Source of the DNA: Bos javanicus
Lineage: Eukaryota; Chordata; Mammalia; Artiodactyla; Bovidae
Reading direction: 5' to 3'
Assembly: GCF_032452875.1 (NCBI RefSeq)
Contig: NC_083870.1
Location: forward strand, 3,658,001 to 3,722,000
Length of the DNA stretch: 64,000 bases
Each line of letters opens with the position of its first letter. Position 1 is the first letter of the stretch. A program made the position numbers and the translations under genes. Positions 1 through 11,188 of the stretch are shown piece by piece. A model generated the notes under the pieces. That model saw nothing but the letters and a program-made list of their open reading frames with translations. It was not told the DNA's origin and ran no database searches.

Positions 1-67
1 CGTAGGCACTTGGGGTAGAGCAGAGAACACTAGCAGAGAATCCCTAACTCTAGGGAGCCTACCTTCT

Positions 68-496
68 TCTTTTTTTTTTTTTTTAATTAATTTTATTTTA
101 TTTTTAAACTTTACATAGTTGTATTAGTTTTGCCAAATATCAAAATGAATCCACTACAGGTATACATGTGTTCCCCATTCTGAACCCTCCTCTCTCCTCC
201 CTCCCCATACCATCCCTCTGGGTCGTCCCAGTGCACCAGCCCCAAGCATCCAGTATCGTACATTGAACCTGGACTGGCATCTCGTTTCATACATGATATT
301 TTACATGTTTCAATGCCATTCTCCCAAATCTTCCCACCCTCTCCCTCTCCCAGAGTCCATAAGACTGTTCTATACATCAGTGTCTCTTTTGCTGTCTCGT
401 ATACAGGGTTATCGTTACCATCTTTCTAAATTCCATATATATGCGTTAGTATACTGTATTGGTGTTTTTCCTTCTGGCTTACTTCACTCTGTATAA
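68..496 (-). mobile_element. 5'-truncated L1 3' end (ruminant L1) with 17-bp target-site duplication
   Basis: The insert begins with a T-rich tract, which is the poly(A) tail read from the minus strand. It continues into the cattle-type L1 3' region and is the reverse complement of the element at 44671-45084. It is bracketed by an exact 17-bp direct repeat, TAGGGAGCCTACCTTCT, at 51-67 and 497-513. Tail, 5' truncation and long perfect duplication show target-primed reverse transcription and a fairly recent insertion. No L1 coding sequence is left. Confidence 0.9.
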
Positions 497-513
497 TAGG
501 GAGCCTACCTTCT

Positions 514-790
514 AGAGGGGAGGAAGGACCATAAACAAGAAATGAAATGTGCGTTCCCTGAGTCTCCCCAGGTTTGATTCCTCCTTCATGTGTTTAGTCA
601 GACATCCAGTTATTTCACATTGCAGCCCCCATTGACACTTGCCACTCCCATAACTTCTATATATTTCCTTTTTCCAGCTGCTGTTTAGGATGTGCTGTAG
701 TTTACCTTACTGTGTCAATATATTGTTCCCCCCATTAGAATGTAGGCCCCATGACAACAAAGGTAAAGGTCATGCATCGTTTAATAAAAT
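514..790. other. Mostly unrecognised sequence; possible L2 tail at 735-790
   Basis: No gene or clear repeat is seen at 514-730. The segment around 736-770 (TTAGAATGTAGGCCCCATGA) resembles the conserved 3' part of ancient L2 LINEs. This is a weak call from memory of the consensus. Confidence 0.3.
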
Positions 791-1271
791 CAGTTCACTC
801 GCTCAGTCGTGTCCGACTCTGCGACCCCATGAATCACAGCATGCCAGGCCTCCCTGTCCATCACCAACTCCCGGAGTTCACTCACATTCATGTGCATTGA
901 GTTGGTGATGCCATCCAGCCATCTTATCCTCTGTCGTCCCTTTCTCCTCCTGCCCCCAATCCCTCCCAGCATCAGAGTCTTTTCCAATGACTAAGCTCTT
1001 CCCATGAGGTGGCCAAAGTATTGGAGTTTCAGCCTCAACATCAGTCCTTCCAATGAACACCCAGGACTGGTCTCCTTTAGAATGGATTGGTTGGATCTCC
1101 TTGCAGTCCAAGGGACTCTCAAGAGTCTTCACCAACACCACAGTTCAAAAGCATCAATTCTTTGGCACTCAGCCTTCTTCACAGTCCAAATCTCACATCC
1201 ATACATGACCACTGGAAAAACCATAGCCTTGACTAGATGGACCTTTGTTGGCAAAGCAATATCTCTGCTTT

Positions 1272-2895
1272 TTAATATGCTAAGTTGGTCATAACTTTCC
1301 TTCCAAGGAGTAAGCATCTTTTAATTTCATGGCTGCAATCACCATCTGCAGTGACTTTGGAGCCCAAAAAACTTAAGTCTGACACTGTTTCCACTGTTTC
1401 TCCTAAAGTGATGGGACCAGATGCCATGATATTCGTTTTCTGAATGTTGAGCTTTAAGCCAACTTTTTCACTCTCCACTTGCACTTTCACCAAGAGGCTT
1501 GTTAGTTCCTCTTCACTTTCTGCCATAAGCGTGGTGTCATCTGCATATCTGAGGTTGTTGATATTTCTTACAGCAATCTTGATTCCAGCTTGTGATTCTT
1601 CCAGCCTAGTGTTTCTCATGATGTACTCTGCATATAAGTTAAATAAGCAGGGTGACAATATACAGCCTTGACGTACTCCTTTTCCTATTTGGAACCAGTG
1701 TGTTGTTCCATATCCCATTCTAACTGTTGCTTCCTGACCTGCATATAGGTTTCTCAAGAGGCAGATCAGGTGGTCTGGTATTCCCATCCCTTTCAGAATT
1801 TTCCGCAGTTTATTGTGATCCACACAGTCAAAGGCTTTGGCATAGTCAATAAAGCAGAAATAGATGCTTTTCTGGAACTCTCTTGCTTTTTCGATGATCC
1901 AACGGATGTTGGCAATTTAATCTGTGGTTTCTCTGCCTTTTCTAAATCCAGCTTGAACATCTGGAAGTTCACAGTTCACAGTTCACAGTTGATACTCCAA
2001 GCCTGGCTTGGAGTATCAACCTGGCTTGGAGAATTTTGAGCATCACTTTACTAGCGTGTGAGATGAGTGCAACTGTGTGGTAGCTTGGTCATTCTTTGGC
2101 ATTGCCTTTTTTTGGGGTTGGAATGAAAACTGACCTTTCAGTCCTGTGGCCACTGCTGAGTTTTCCAAATTTGCTGGCACACTGAGTACAGCACTTTCAC
2201 AGCATCATCTTTCAGGATTTGAAATAGCTTAGCTGGAATTCCATCACCTTCACTAGCTTTGTTCGTAGTGATGCTTTCTAAGGCCCACTTGACTTCACAT
2301 TCCAGGATGTCTGGCTCTAGGTCAGTGATCATACCATTGTGATTATCTGGGTCGTGAAGATCTTTTTTGTATAGTTCTTCTGTGTATTCTTGCCACCTCT
2401 TCTTAATATCTTCTGCTTCTGTTAGGTCCATACCATTTCTGTCCTTTATTGAGCCCATCTTTGCATGAAATGTTCCCTTTGTATCTCTAATTTTCTTGAA
2501 GAGATCTCTAGTCTTCCCATTCTGTTGTTTTCTTCTATTTCTTTGCATTGATTACTGAGGAAGGCTTTCTTATCTCTCCTTACTATTCTTTGGAACTCTG
2601 CATTCAAATGGGTATATCTTTCCTTTTCTCCTTTGCTTTTTGCTTCTCTTCTTTTCACAGCTATTTGTAAGGCCTCCCCAGACAGCCATTTTACTTTTTT
2701 GCATTTCTTTTGCATGGGAATGGTCTTGATCCCTGTCTCCTGTACAATGTCACAAACCTCCATCCATAGTTCATCAGGCACTCTGTCTATCAGATCTAGT
2801 CCCTTAAATCTATTTCTCACTTCTACTGTATAATCATAAGAGATTTGATTTAGGTCATACCTGAATGGTCTAGTGGTTTTCCCTACTTTCTTCAA
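1272..2895 (-). pseudogene. Decayed BovB reverse transcriptase
   Basis: The frame at 1272-1823 carries the RT core: a KGVRQGCILSPCLFN stretch followed by the catalytic-box sequence YADDTTLMAES, then the C-terminal LGSKVTADGDCSHEIKR region. Upstream parts sit in other frames at 2138-2548 (PDILECEVKWALESITTNKA) and 2446-2895 (linker between endonuclease and RT). The protein would have copied BovB RNA at a nicked target. It is split by frameshifts between 1823 and 2138 and around 2446-2548, so it is a dead copy. Confidence 0.92.
1988..2020. repeat. Perfect 16-bp inverted repeat with 1-nt loop inside BovB
   Basis: Positions 1988-2003 are the exact reverse complement of 2005-2020, with a single T between. 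It is preceded by three copies of TTCACAG (about 1967-1988) and followed by a second copy of CTGGCTTGGAG. Other BovB copies I can compare do not show this fold, so it looks like a local template-switch change in this copy. Confidence 0.9.
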
Positions 2896-3012
2896 TTTAA
2901 GTCTGAATTTGGCAATAAGGAGTTCATGATGTGAGCCACAGTCAGTTCCTGGTCTTGTTTTTTCTGACTATATAGAGCTTCTCCATCTTTGGCTGCAAAG
3001 AATATAATCAGT

Positions 3013-3597
3013 CTAATTTCGGTGTTGACCATCTGGTGATGTCCATGTGTAGAGTCTTGTCTTGTGTTGTTGGAAGTGGGTGTTTGCTATGACCAGTGCA
3101 TTTTCTTGGCAAAACTCTATTAGTCTTTGCCCTGCTTCATTCCATATTCCAAGGCCAAATTTGCCTGTTACTCCAGGTGTTTTTTGACTTCCTACTTTTG
3201 CATTCCAGTCCCCTATAATGAAAAGGACATCTTTTTTGGGTGTTAGTTCTAAAAGATCTTTTAGGTCTTCATAGACCCGTTCAACTTCAGCTTCTTCAGC
3301 ATTACTGGTTGGGACATAGACTTGGATTACTGTGATATTGAATGGTTTGCCTTGGAAACAAACAGAGATCATTCTGTTGTCTTTGAGATTGCATCCAAGT
3401 ACTGCATTTCAGACTCTTTTTTTGACCATGATGGCTACTCCATCTCTTCTGAGGGATTCCTGCCCGCAGTAGTAGATATAATGGTCATTGGAGTTAAATC
3501 CACCCATTCCAGTCCATCTTAGTTCGCTGATTCCTAGAATGTCGACATTCACTCTTGCCATCTCCTGTTTGACCACTTCCAATTTGCCTTGATTCAT
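3013..3597 (-). pseudogene. Decayed BovB apurinic-type endonuclease domain
   Basis: Two frames (3409-3597 and 3013-3372) together cover an exonuclease III/APE-like fold. Visible motifs are ILGISELRWTGMG with the conserved Glu, GDWNAKVG, and the TRLYTWTSPDG box near the end. In RTE LINEs this domain nicks target DNA to prime reverse transcription. A frameshift near 3372-3409 separates the two halves. The last motif is followed by a stop in this frame, where an intact element would read on into the RT linker. Confidence 0.9.
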
Positions 3598-4070
3598 GGA
3601 CCTAACATTCTAGGTTCCTATGCAGTATTGCTCTTTACAGCACTGGACTTACTTCCATTACCAGTGATATCCACAGCTGGGTATTGTTTTTGCTTTGGCT
3701 CCATCCCTTTATTCTTTCTGGAGTTATTTCTCCACTGATCTCCAGTAGCATATTGGGCACCTACCGAACTGGGGAGTTCCTCTTTCCGTATCCTATCATT
3801 TTGTCTTTTCATACTGTTCATGGGGTTCTCAAGGCAAGAATACTGAAGTGGTTTGCCATTCCTTTCTCCAGTGGATGACATCTGTCAGACCTCTCCACCA
3901 TGACCCATCTGTCTTGGGTGGCCCCACACGGCATGGTTTAGTTTCATTGAGTTAGAGAAGGCTGTGGTCCATGTGATCAGATTGGCTAGTTTTCTGTGAT
4001 TATGGTTTCTGTGTGTCTGCCCTCTGATGCCCTCTCACAACACTTACCATCTTACTTGGGTTTCTCTTAC

Positions 4071-4268
4071 CTTGGATATGGGGTATCTCTTCATGGCTGC
4101 TCCAGCAAAGCGCAGCCACTGCTCCTTACCTTGGACGAGGGGTATCTCCTCACAGTCGCCCCTCCTGACCTTGAACATGGAGTAGCTCCTCTCGGCCCTC
4201 CTGTGCCCGTGCAGCCGCCGCTCCTTGGACATGGGGTTGCTCCTCTCGGCCGCCGGCCCCTGACCTCA
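4071..4268 (-). repeat. GC-rich short tandem units at BovB 5' end
   Basis: About four diverged units of roughly 40-55 bp share the pattern CCTTGGAC...GGGGT...CTCCTC. They form the 5' end of the full-length BovB on the minus strand. This CpG-containing segment is where an internal promoter of an RTE LINE would be expected; that role is inferred. Confidence 0.7.
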
Positions 4269-4271
4269 GAC

Positions 4272-4737
4272 ATAATTACTTTGCTTTATTGGACTTCACA
4301 GAAATACTTTTTTTTTTTTTTTTACGAAATGAAGGTTTGTATCAGCCCTTCTATAGTGCCATTTTTCCAATAGCATTTGCTTACTTTGTGTTTCTGTATA
4401 ATATTTTGATTATTATCTCTGTATTTCAGACTTTTCCACTATTATTAGATTTCTTATGTGATCTGTTATCAGTGACCTTTGATGTTACTATTGCAGACAG
4501 ATTACAACTTACTAAAGGCTCAGATGGTTAGTTTTTTTTTTTAAGTAATAAAGTATTTATAAATAAAAGTATTCACATTTTTAAGACATAATGCTGTTGC
4601 ACACTTAGGTTACCATATGGTGTATACATTATTTACATATGTACTGGGAAACCAAAAATTCATGCAGCTCACGATGTTGCGATATTTGCTTTGTTGTGGT
4701 GGTCTGGAACTGAAGCTGCAGTATCTCTGAGGCCTGT
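4272..4737 (+). mobile_element. Internally deleted Tigger1-like DNA transposon
   Basis: The left part (TTGCTTTATTGGACTTCACA onward) and the right part (AAAGGCTCAGATGG, then ATAATGCTGTTGCACACTTA and GGGAAACCAAAAATTCATG) match, as remembered, the flanks of the pogo-like transposon Tigger1. The transposase gene between them is missing, with the junction near 4497-4512. The right end near 4737 is a decayed terminal inverted repeat. The left terminus is lost against BovB. Confidence 0.8.
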
Positions 4738-5314
4738 ATTTATTTTGTTCACTGATGAGAGCCTGGACATAGTTTTGTTTACTAGTCTGGTGCCAAAGAC
4801 GTAATGGGTACCCAATGGTTGTTGTGAAAGGCTTGGAGTAATCAATTCATCAATAAAGCTGCCTTAGACCAGTGGTGAACAAAAGTGAAGACAAGAGGAT
4901 GATTCCAAGACATTCCACCTGAGCTGAGTATTTACTGAGATGGCAGAGATGTGGGAGAGTAAGCAGTGGGTGTGGCAAGACTTTTCTAGGATGTGGACAT
5001 GTCTCCTTCTCAGCTCCATTATGTTATTCCTTGAAAAGTTACATAGACGTCACAGAAGAGGGGGAAATGTAAAGGAGGTAAGTGAGTGAAAAACCCAGCA
5101 GTGTTGATATTTGGAAACTCTATTTGGAATAGAAGTTTTTAAACCTGGGTTTTGGGTCAGGATATACACAAATCCCTTGCCTTATTCTCCCAGAAGTTTG
5201 TTTGTGTGTGTGTGTTTCTGGGGGAGAGGGTCCATAGATTTTTATCAGATCCTGGAATCTGCTTGTGATCCCCAAATAATTATGAGTTAGTGATCTGGAA
5301 GAAAGGGAACGCAT
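4738..5314. other. No recognised feature
   Basis: No coding, RNA or clear repeat signal seen. A short GT run lies near 5203-5215. Confidence 0.5.
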
Positions 5315-5380
5315 AAGGTTGGCCAAAAATTTCATTTGGGGTTTTCCATAAGGAAAAGAAATGCAAAAAGTCAAAATGGT

Positions 5381-7164
5381 TGTCTGAGGAGGCCTTACAA
5401 ATAGCTGAGAAAGGAAGAAAAGCTAAAGGCAAAGGAGAAAAAGAACGAGATACCTATCTGAATGCAGAGTTCCAAAGAATAGCAAGGAGAGATAAGAAAG
5501 CCTTCCTCAGTGGTCAACGCAAAGAAATAGAGGAAAACAATAGAGTGGGAAAGACTAGAGAGCTCTTCAAAAAAGTTACAGATACCAAGGGAACATTTCA
5601 TGCAAAGATGGGCACAATAAAGGATGGAAATGGTATTGACCTAACAGAAGCAGAAGCTATTAAGAAGAGGTGGCAAAAATACACTGCTGCTGCTAAGTCA
5701 CTTCAGTCGTGTCTGACTCTGTGCAATCCCATAGATGGCAGCCCACCAGGCTCCCCCTTCCCTGGGGTTCTCCAGGCAAGAACACTGGAGTGGGTTGCCA
5801 TTGCCTTCTCCAATGCAAGAAAGTGAAAAGTGAAAGTGAAGTCACTCAGTTGTGTCTGACTCTTAGCGACCCCATGGACTGCAGCTTACCAGGCTCCTCC
5901 ATCCATGGGATTTTCCAGGCAAGAGTACTGGAGTAGGGTGCCATTGCCATCTCCGGCAAGAATACACAGACCTATATAAAAAAATCTTCATGACCCAGAT
6001 AACCATGATGGTGTGATTGCTAACCTAGAGCCAGACATCCTGGAATGTGAAGTCCAGTGGGCCTTAGAAAGCATCACTACAAATAATGTTAGTGGAGGTG
6101 ATGGAATTCCAGTTGAGCTATTTCAGTTCCTAAAAGATGATGCTGTGAAAGTGCTGCATGCAATATGCTGGCAAACTTGGAAAAGTCAGCAGTGGCCACA
6201 GGACTGGAAAAGGTCAGTTTTCATTCCAATCCCAAAGATAGGCAATGCCAAAGGATGTTCAAACTACCACACATTTGCACTCATCTCACACACGAGCAAA
6301 GGAATACTCAAAATCTCCAAGCCAGGCTTCAACAGTACAGGAACCGAGAACTTCCAGATGTTCAAGCTGGATTTAGAAAAGGCAGAGGAACCAGATCAAA
6401 TTGCCAACATCCACTGGATCATCGAAAAAGCAAGAGGGTTCCAGAAAAACATCTACTTCTACTTTATTGACTGCCAAGGTCTTTGTGTGGATCACAACAA
6501 ACCATGGAAAATTCTTCAAGCGATGGGAATACCAGACCACCTGACCTGCCTCCTGTGAAATCTGTATGCAGGTCTAGAAGCAACAGTTAGAGCTGGACAT
6601 GAAACAACAGACTGGTTCCAAATCAGGAAAGGAGTACGTCAAGGCAGCATATTGTCACCCTGCTTATTTAACTTATATGCAGAGTACATCATGTGAAATG
6701 CTGGGCTGGATGAAGCACAAGTTGGAATCAAGATTGCTGGGAGAAATAACAATAACCTCAGATATGCAGATGACACCACCCTTATGGCAGAAAGTGAAGA
6801 AGAACTAGAGAGCTTTGTGATGAAAGTGAAAGAGGAGAGTGAAAAGGTTAGCTTAAAACTCAACATTCAGAAAACTAAGATCATGGCTTCTGGTCCAATT
6901 GCTTCATGGCAAATAGATGGGGAAACAATGAAAACAGTGAGACATTTTATTTTCTTGGACTCCAAAATCGCTACAGACGGAAACTGTAGCCATGAAATTA
7001 AAAGACACTTGCTCCTTGGAAGAAAAGCTATGACCAACCTAGACAGCATATTAAAAAGCAGAGATATTACTTTGCTGACAAAGGTCCGTGTAGTCAAAGC
7101 TATGGTTTTTCCAATGGTCATGTATAGATGTGAGAGTTGGACTAAAAAGAAAACAGAGCACTGA
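5381..7164 (+). pseudogene. Broken BovB reverse transcriptase
   Basis: The linker region reads at 5381-5680 and is then cut by a SINE. RT resumes at 6013-6558 (PDILECEVQWALESITTNN to MGIPDHLTCLL), has a stop after CLL, shows another stop near 6696 in YIM-stop-NAG, keeps the LRYADDTTLMAESEEEL box near 6757-6801, and reads on to 7164. Stops, the SINE and missing endonuclease make it non-functional. Confidence 0.9.
5685..5954 (-). mobile_element. BOVA2 SINE in BovB, 13-bp target duplication
   Basis: The copy is full length with both halves and starts with the reversed AGC tail (TGCTGCTGC). Flanks are GGCAAAAATACAC (5672-5684) and GGCAAGAATACAC (5955-5967), one mismatch over 13 bp. It interrupts the RT reading frame of the host BovB. 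Confidence 0.92.
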
Positions 7165-7665
7165 AGAATTGATGCTTTTGAACTGTGGTGCTGGAGAGAT
7201 TCTTGATGGTCCTTGAACTGCAAGGAGATCAAACCAGTCCATCCTAAAGGAAATCAATCCTGCATATTCATTGGAAGGACAGATGCTGAAGCTGAAACTC
7301 CAATACTTTGGCCACTTAATGCGAAGAGTTCACTCATTGGACCCTGATGCTGGGAAAGATTAATGGCAGGAGAAGAAGGGGATGGCAGAGGATGAGGTGG
7401 TTGGATGGCATCACCGACTCAATGGACATGAGTTTGAGCAAGCTCTGGGAGTTGGTGATGGACAGGGAAGACTGGTGTGCTGCAGTCCGTGGGGTGCAAA
7501 GAGTCGAACATGCCTCAGCAACTGAACTGAACTATAAGAACTTATGCCCCTGAACGAACTTTTTGCCTATCCCAATGTTAGGCACATTCTCTCATGGAAG
7601 ATTGTAGCCTAAGAATGGGTGGCAGGAAGACCCCCTGCTCCCTTCACTCCCTACCCCACATAGAC

Positions 7666-7845
7666 AAGTGTTCAAATCCCAGTTCTGTTACTTGGCAAAT
7701 TAACTCTGAGGAGTCTTCCTCCTTACTATTAAAAGGCAGAAACTATCTTTTTAACATATGTTATAGGGATTAAAAATTGTGCATGTTTATACAGCATCCA
7801 ATAAGGATCCTCACTAGATGGCAGCTAATTATACTAATAATTTAA
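7666..7845 (+). repeat. MIR SINE, diverged
   Basis: GTTCAAATCCCAGTTCTG begins the MIR core. The AGGGATTAAAAATTGTGCATG and AGCATCCAATAAGG segments match the MIR 3' half. It is ancient and degraded. Confidence 0.65.
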
Positions 7846-8382
7846 TCAGTGATGTTAAACAATGCCAGCTAATCGTAAATTATGCCCATATGGACCATTT
7901 TGTTCTCATACCAATGGTTTGTGTCTTACATTACTTTTAAACCTCAGCATTACTTTTCTAAGAATTCTCAAGGGATATATCTAATATTTTAAAAGGATAT
8001 AAAGGCAGACAGATTGCCTTGAGAAGTAAAACACATATCAGATTTCAGAAATAAAAAATAAGGGCAACAGATACTTCATTTGCAAACAGGAGTGTTGAAA
8101 CAGATAAAATCGACTTACCTCTGTTGGTTTATATGAATTGACTGATAAACTTAAGTTGCAGGCATCCGGTATTTATTTGTTACATTAATCCTAAACTGAA
8201 AGATAATTAGCAAATTTGTTAACTAGGCTTATGTTTACTCTTCTTTGCCAACAATTATGATCATTTGTTGGCAACTGAAGGTTGAACTGAGTTCTACTGA
8301 CTTAATTACAGCTGTCAGGAGGAAGTAATGTATTTGAATTTCACAAACCTGTGAATTTACCAGGTTTCGTATTATATTTAAC
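7846..8382. other. AT-rich, no recognised feature
   Basis: No reading frame, RNA or repeat family recognised. Confidence 0.5.
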
Positions 8383-8392
8383 AGAGGCTCAG

Positions 8393-9471
8393 TTCAGTTC
8401 AGTTGCTCAGTTGTGTCTTTGCGACCCATGGACTGCAGCACACCAGGCCTCCCTGTCCATCACCAACTCCTGGAGTTTATACAAACTCATGTCCATTGAG
8501 TTGGTGATACCATCCAACCATCTCATTCTCTGTCGTCCTCTTCTCCTCCTGCCCTCAATCTTTCCCAGCATCAGGGTCTTTTCCAATGAAAAGCTCTTTG
8601 CATCAGGTGGCCAAAGTATTGGAGTTTCAGCTTTAGCATCAGTCCTTCCAATGAATATTCAGGATTGATTTCCTTTAGGATGGACTGATTGGATCTCCTT
8701 GCAGTCCAAGGGACTCTCAAGAGTCTTCTCCATCACCACAGTTCAAAAGCACCAAGTCTTTGGTGCTTAGCTTTCTTTATAGTCCAACTCTCACATCCAT
8801 ACATGACTACTGGGAAAACAATAGTTTTGACTAGACGGACCTTTGTTGGCAAAGTAATGTCTCTGCTTTTTAATATGCTGTGTAGGTTGGTCATAACTTT
8901 TTGTCTTTTATTTTCATGGCTGCATTCACCATCTGCAGTGATTTTGGAGCCCCCAAAATAAAATCTGTCACTGTTTCTACTATTTCCCCATCTATTTGCC
9001 ATTAAGTGATGGGACCAGATGCCATGGTCTTAGTTTTCTGAATGTTGAATTTTAAGCCAACTTTTTCTCTCTACTCTTTTACTTTCATCAGAGGCTCTTT
9101 AGTTCTTCTTTGCTTTATGCAGGTGGTGTCATCTGCATATCTGAGGTTATTGATATTTCTCCCAGCAATCTTGATTCCAGCTTGTGCTTCTTCCAGCCCA
9201 GCATTTCTCATGATGTACTCTGCAAAAAAGTTAAATAAGCAGAGTGACAGTATACAGCCTTGATGTACTCCTTTCCCTATTTGGAACCAGTCTGTTGTTC
9301 CATGTCCAGTTCTAACTGTTGCTTCCTGACCTGCATACAGATTTCTCAAGAGGCAGGTCAGGTGGTCTGGTATTCCCATTTCTTGAAGAATTTTCCACAG
9401 TTTGTTGTTGTATAGTCAATAAAGCAGAAGCAGATGTTTTTCTGAAACTCTCTTGCTTTTTCGATGATCCG
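8393..9471 (-). mobile_element. 5'-truncated BovB, 10-bp target duplication
   Basis: The BovB 3' tail lies at 8393 and the element breaks off in RT at about 9471. Exact repeats AGAGGCTCAG flank it at 8383-8392 and 9472-9481; the last two bases overlap the tail sequence. The RT remnant (NLRYADD) is near 9125-9165. Relative to the copy at 791-4271 it lacks about 25 bp near 9405-9412. Confidence 0.9.
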
Positions 9472-9481
9472 AGAGGCTCAG

Positions 9482-9854
9482 TCTCTCTCAGAAGGTACTG
9501 TAATGATAAGACTTATCAAGTTATTGATCATCTTTCTAAAACAAGGCCATCGAATAAAGCCTAATTAATGTGGTGCTAATACTAATTTTGTAATATGCTC
9601 CAATTTTTAAATATATCTATGACAGTACTTAATTTACACATATGTGTGAATGTTTTAGCATTTATGAGAGAGTTCAAAATCTTTGAATTTGTATTGTGTT
9701 TTGAAAATCCCATATGGTTTCTTTCAACTCTAATAATAATTTGGAATCTACCATGCAAAACTAATGACACTGGGCATTGAGAGCCTAAAAGATTAAAAAA
9801 AAAAAAACCTAGAGAGTCTGTGCAACCAGATGCTATATTGTGTGATCATCTCCA
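9482..9854. other. No recognised feature
   Basis: AT-rich sequence with a run of 13 A at about 9796-9808. No family or gene recognised. Confidence 0.5.
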
Positions 9855-9965
9855 CAGTCTTATCTGAGATGAGGAAATGAGGCTCAGAGCGGCTAAGTGC
9901 TGGTCCTAAGGCTGCATGGGTTCTGAGACATGGAGGTGGGGTCAGGCCGGGCTGTCTAGTAGCGA
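9855..9965 (-). repeat. MIR SINE, diverged
   Basis: GATGAGGAAATGAGGCTCAG is the reversed MIR central core, followed by diverged GCTAAGTGCTGGTCC. Confidence 0.6.
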
Positions 9966-10484
9966 GCCCCGTGCGTGGCGTCCCGTGTCACAGCTGCCTT
10001 GTCCATGGCAATGCCCTGGAGATGCTCAGCTCTAATCACCAGGCTGTGTGGAAAGGTCACGCCAGTTTCTTCCATGAAGGTTTAAATTCAAGCAATTCTG
10101 AAACAGCTATGTTGCTGAGCAGTTACGGGTTTAAGCCACTCTCCTAGAGTAAGTGAAGTGAGTTTTTCTGGACACAGTAATATGAAACCTCCATCTGGCT
10201 ACCTGACACAGTGAGCACTGATTGAGAATAAAATCAGTGGTGGTGGTGGTGTGGTAACTTGGAAAATTGTCTTTTCTGTCATTTCTTCTGGGTTTGGGTG
10301 CACATATACATTTGACCATTATGTATCCTGTGGGTAGAAAACAATATGTATATATTGTACATGAACTTGTGTATATATGCATATATATATGCATATGGAA
10401 TCAATGGATTTTAGAGCTGGAGGTACTTCATAGGTCATGGATAGTATAATAGTTAAAAGCAGGAGATTCCCAACAGATTTTTAG
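9966..10484. other. No recognised gene; 22-bp AT palindrome at 10375-10396
   Basis: The stretch has a purine/pyrimidine TATATGCATATA tract. Positions 10375-10396 form an exact 22-bp palindrome centred in (AT)n. Nothing else is recognised. Confidence 0.55.
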
Positions 10485-10590
10485 ATTTTTTTTAAAAAAT
10501 ATAAATTTATTTATTTTAATTGGAGGTTAATTACTTTACAATATCGTATTGGTTTTGCCATACATCAACATGAATCTGCCACAGGTATAC
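10485..10590 (-). mobile_element. Short L1 3' end
   Basis: T-rich start followed by TTGGAGGTTAATTACTTTAC and TGGTTTTGCCATACATCAAC, the reversed terminal part of the ruminant L1 3' end. Only about 100 bp remain. Confidence 0.75.
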
Positions 10591-11188
10591 TTCAAAGTAT
10601 CACTGAGTCTTGCTTTTTTTTCTTTTTCTTTGATTGAAGTGTTTTGTCCATTAGAATTTAGTGTAATTATTGATGTATTTGGAATTATAATATGGTTGTA
10701 ATTATTGATATAGTATAATTATTGATATAGTGCAGTCTACCATTTTTCTATTTTTATTATTTGCTTTCTATTTATACTCTCTTCTTTGCACTCCATTTCT
10801 CCTCTAATACTTTCTTTTGGTTAATGAAATACTTGTTTTTTAGAATCTCATTTTAATTTACTTATTGGCTTTTTAATTATACCTCCTGTTGCTCCCAGGA
10901 TTATATTATGCATACATAACTATTCACAATGTACTTAGAGTTAATGTTGTACCACTGCACATAACATGTAAGAACCTTGGAACTACTGTATATATCCATT
11001 TACTCTTTCTCTCTGTTCTTTTTTGCTGTAATTGTCAGGCTTGTTTTTTTTTTTTCTCTTTGTTTGTCAGATTGAATTTCTGTTGACCTATATTTAAGTT
11101 CCTTAACACTTTCTTTGTCATCTCCAATCTGCTGTTAGGCCAATCCATTGAATTTTTATTTCTGATTGTATACTTTTTAGTTCTAGAA

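Larger units (their letters stand above)
791..4271 (-). mobile_element. Near full-length BovB LINE (RTE clade)
   Basis: The 3' end lies at 791, where the minus strand ends in the typical BovB SINE-like tail. The body runs right through reverse transcriptase and endonuclease remnants to a GC-rich repeated 5' end near 4071-4268. At about 3.5 kb this is close to the full family length and much longer than the other copies in the window. Reading frames are broken by several frameshifts, so it should not be active. BovB is known to have entered ruminants by horizontal transfer from squamates. No convincing target duplication was found; the right edge abuts a Tigger element. Confidence 0.93.
5381..7538 (+). 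mobile_element. 5'-truncated BovB LINE inside mariner
   Basis: The element starts in the linker before RT (TGTCTGAGGAGGCCTTACAA) and ends with the BovB 3' tail ACTGAACTGAAC near 7535. The endonuclease is missing. The element is about 1.9 kb once the inner SINE (5685-5954) is removed. It is the second longest BovB here and lies opposite in direction to the copy at 791-4271. Confidence 0.93.
5315..7576. mobile_element. Mariner-type element split by BovB
   Basis: The left arm AAGGTTGGCCAAAAATTTCA (from 5315) and the right arm GAACGAACTTTTTGCC (about 7553-7568) are inverted versions of the terminal repeats of ruminant mariner elements. Everything between them is a BovB with a nested BOVA2. The order of insertion is therefore mariner, then BovB, then BOVA2. 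Both arms are diverged, and whether the mariner was already a short non-autonomous form cannot be told. Confidence 0.7.

Noticed and set aside
1272..3597. Active retrotransposon encoding endonuclease and RT
   Set aside because: Several frameshifts and stops separate the domains.
4091..4273. Arginine-rich small frames at the BovB 5' end
   Set aside because: They arise from the GC-rich tandem units; no evidence of translation.
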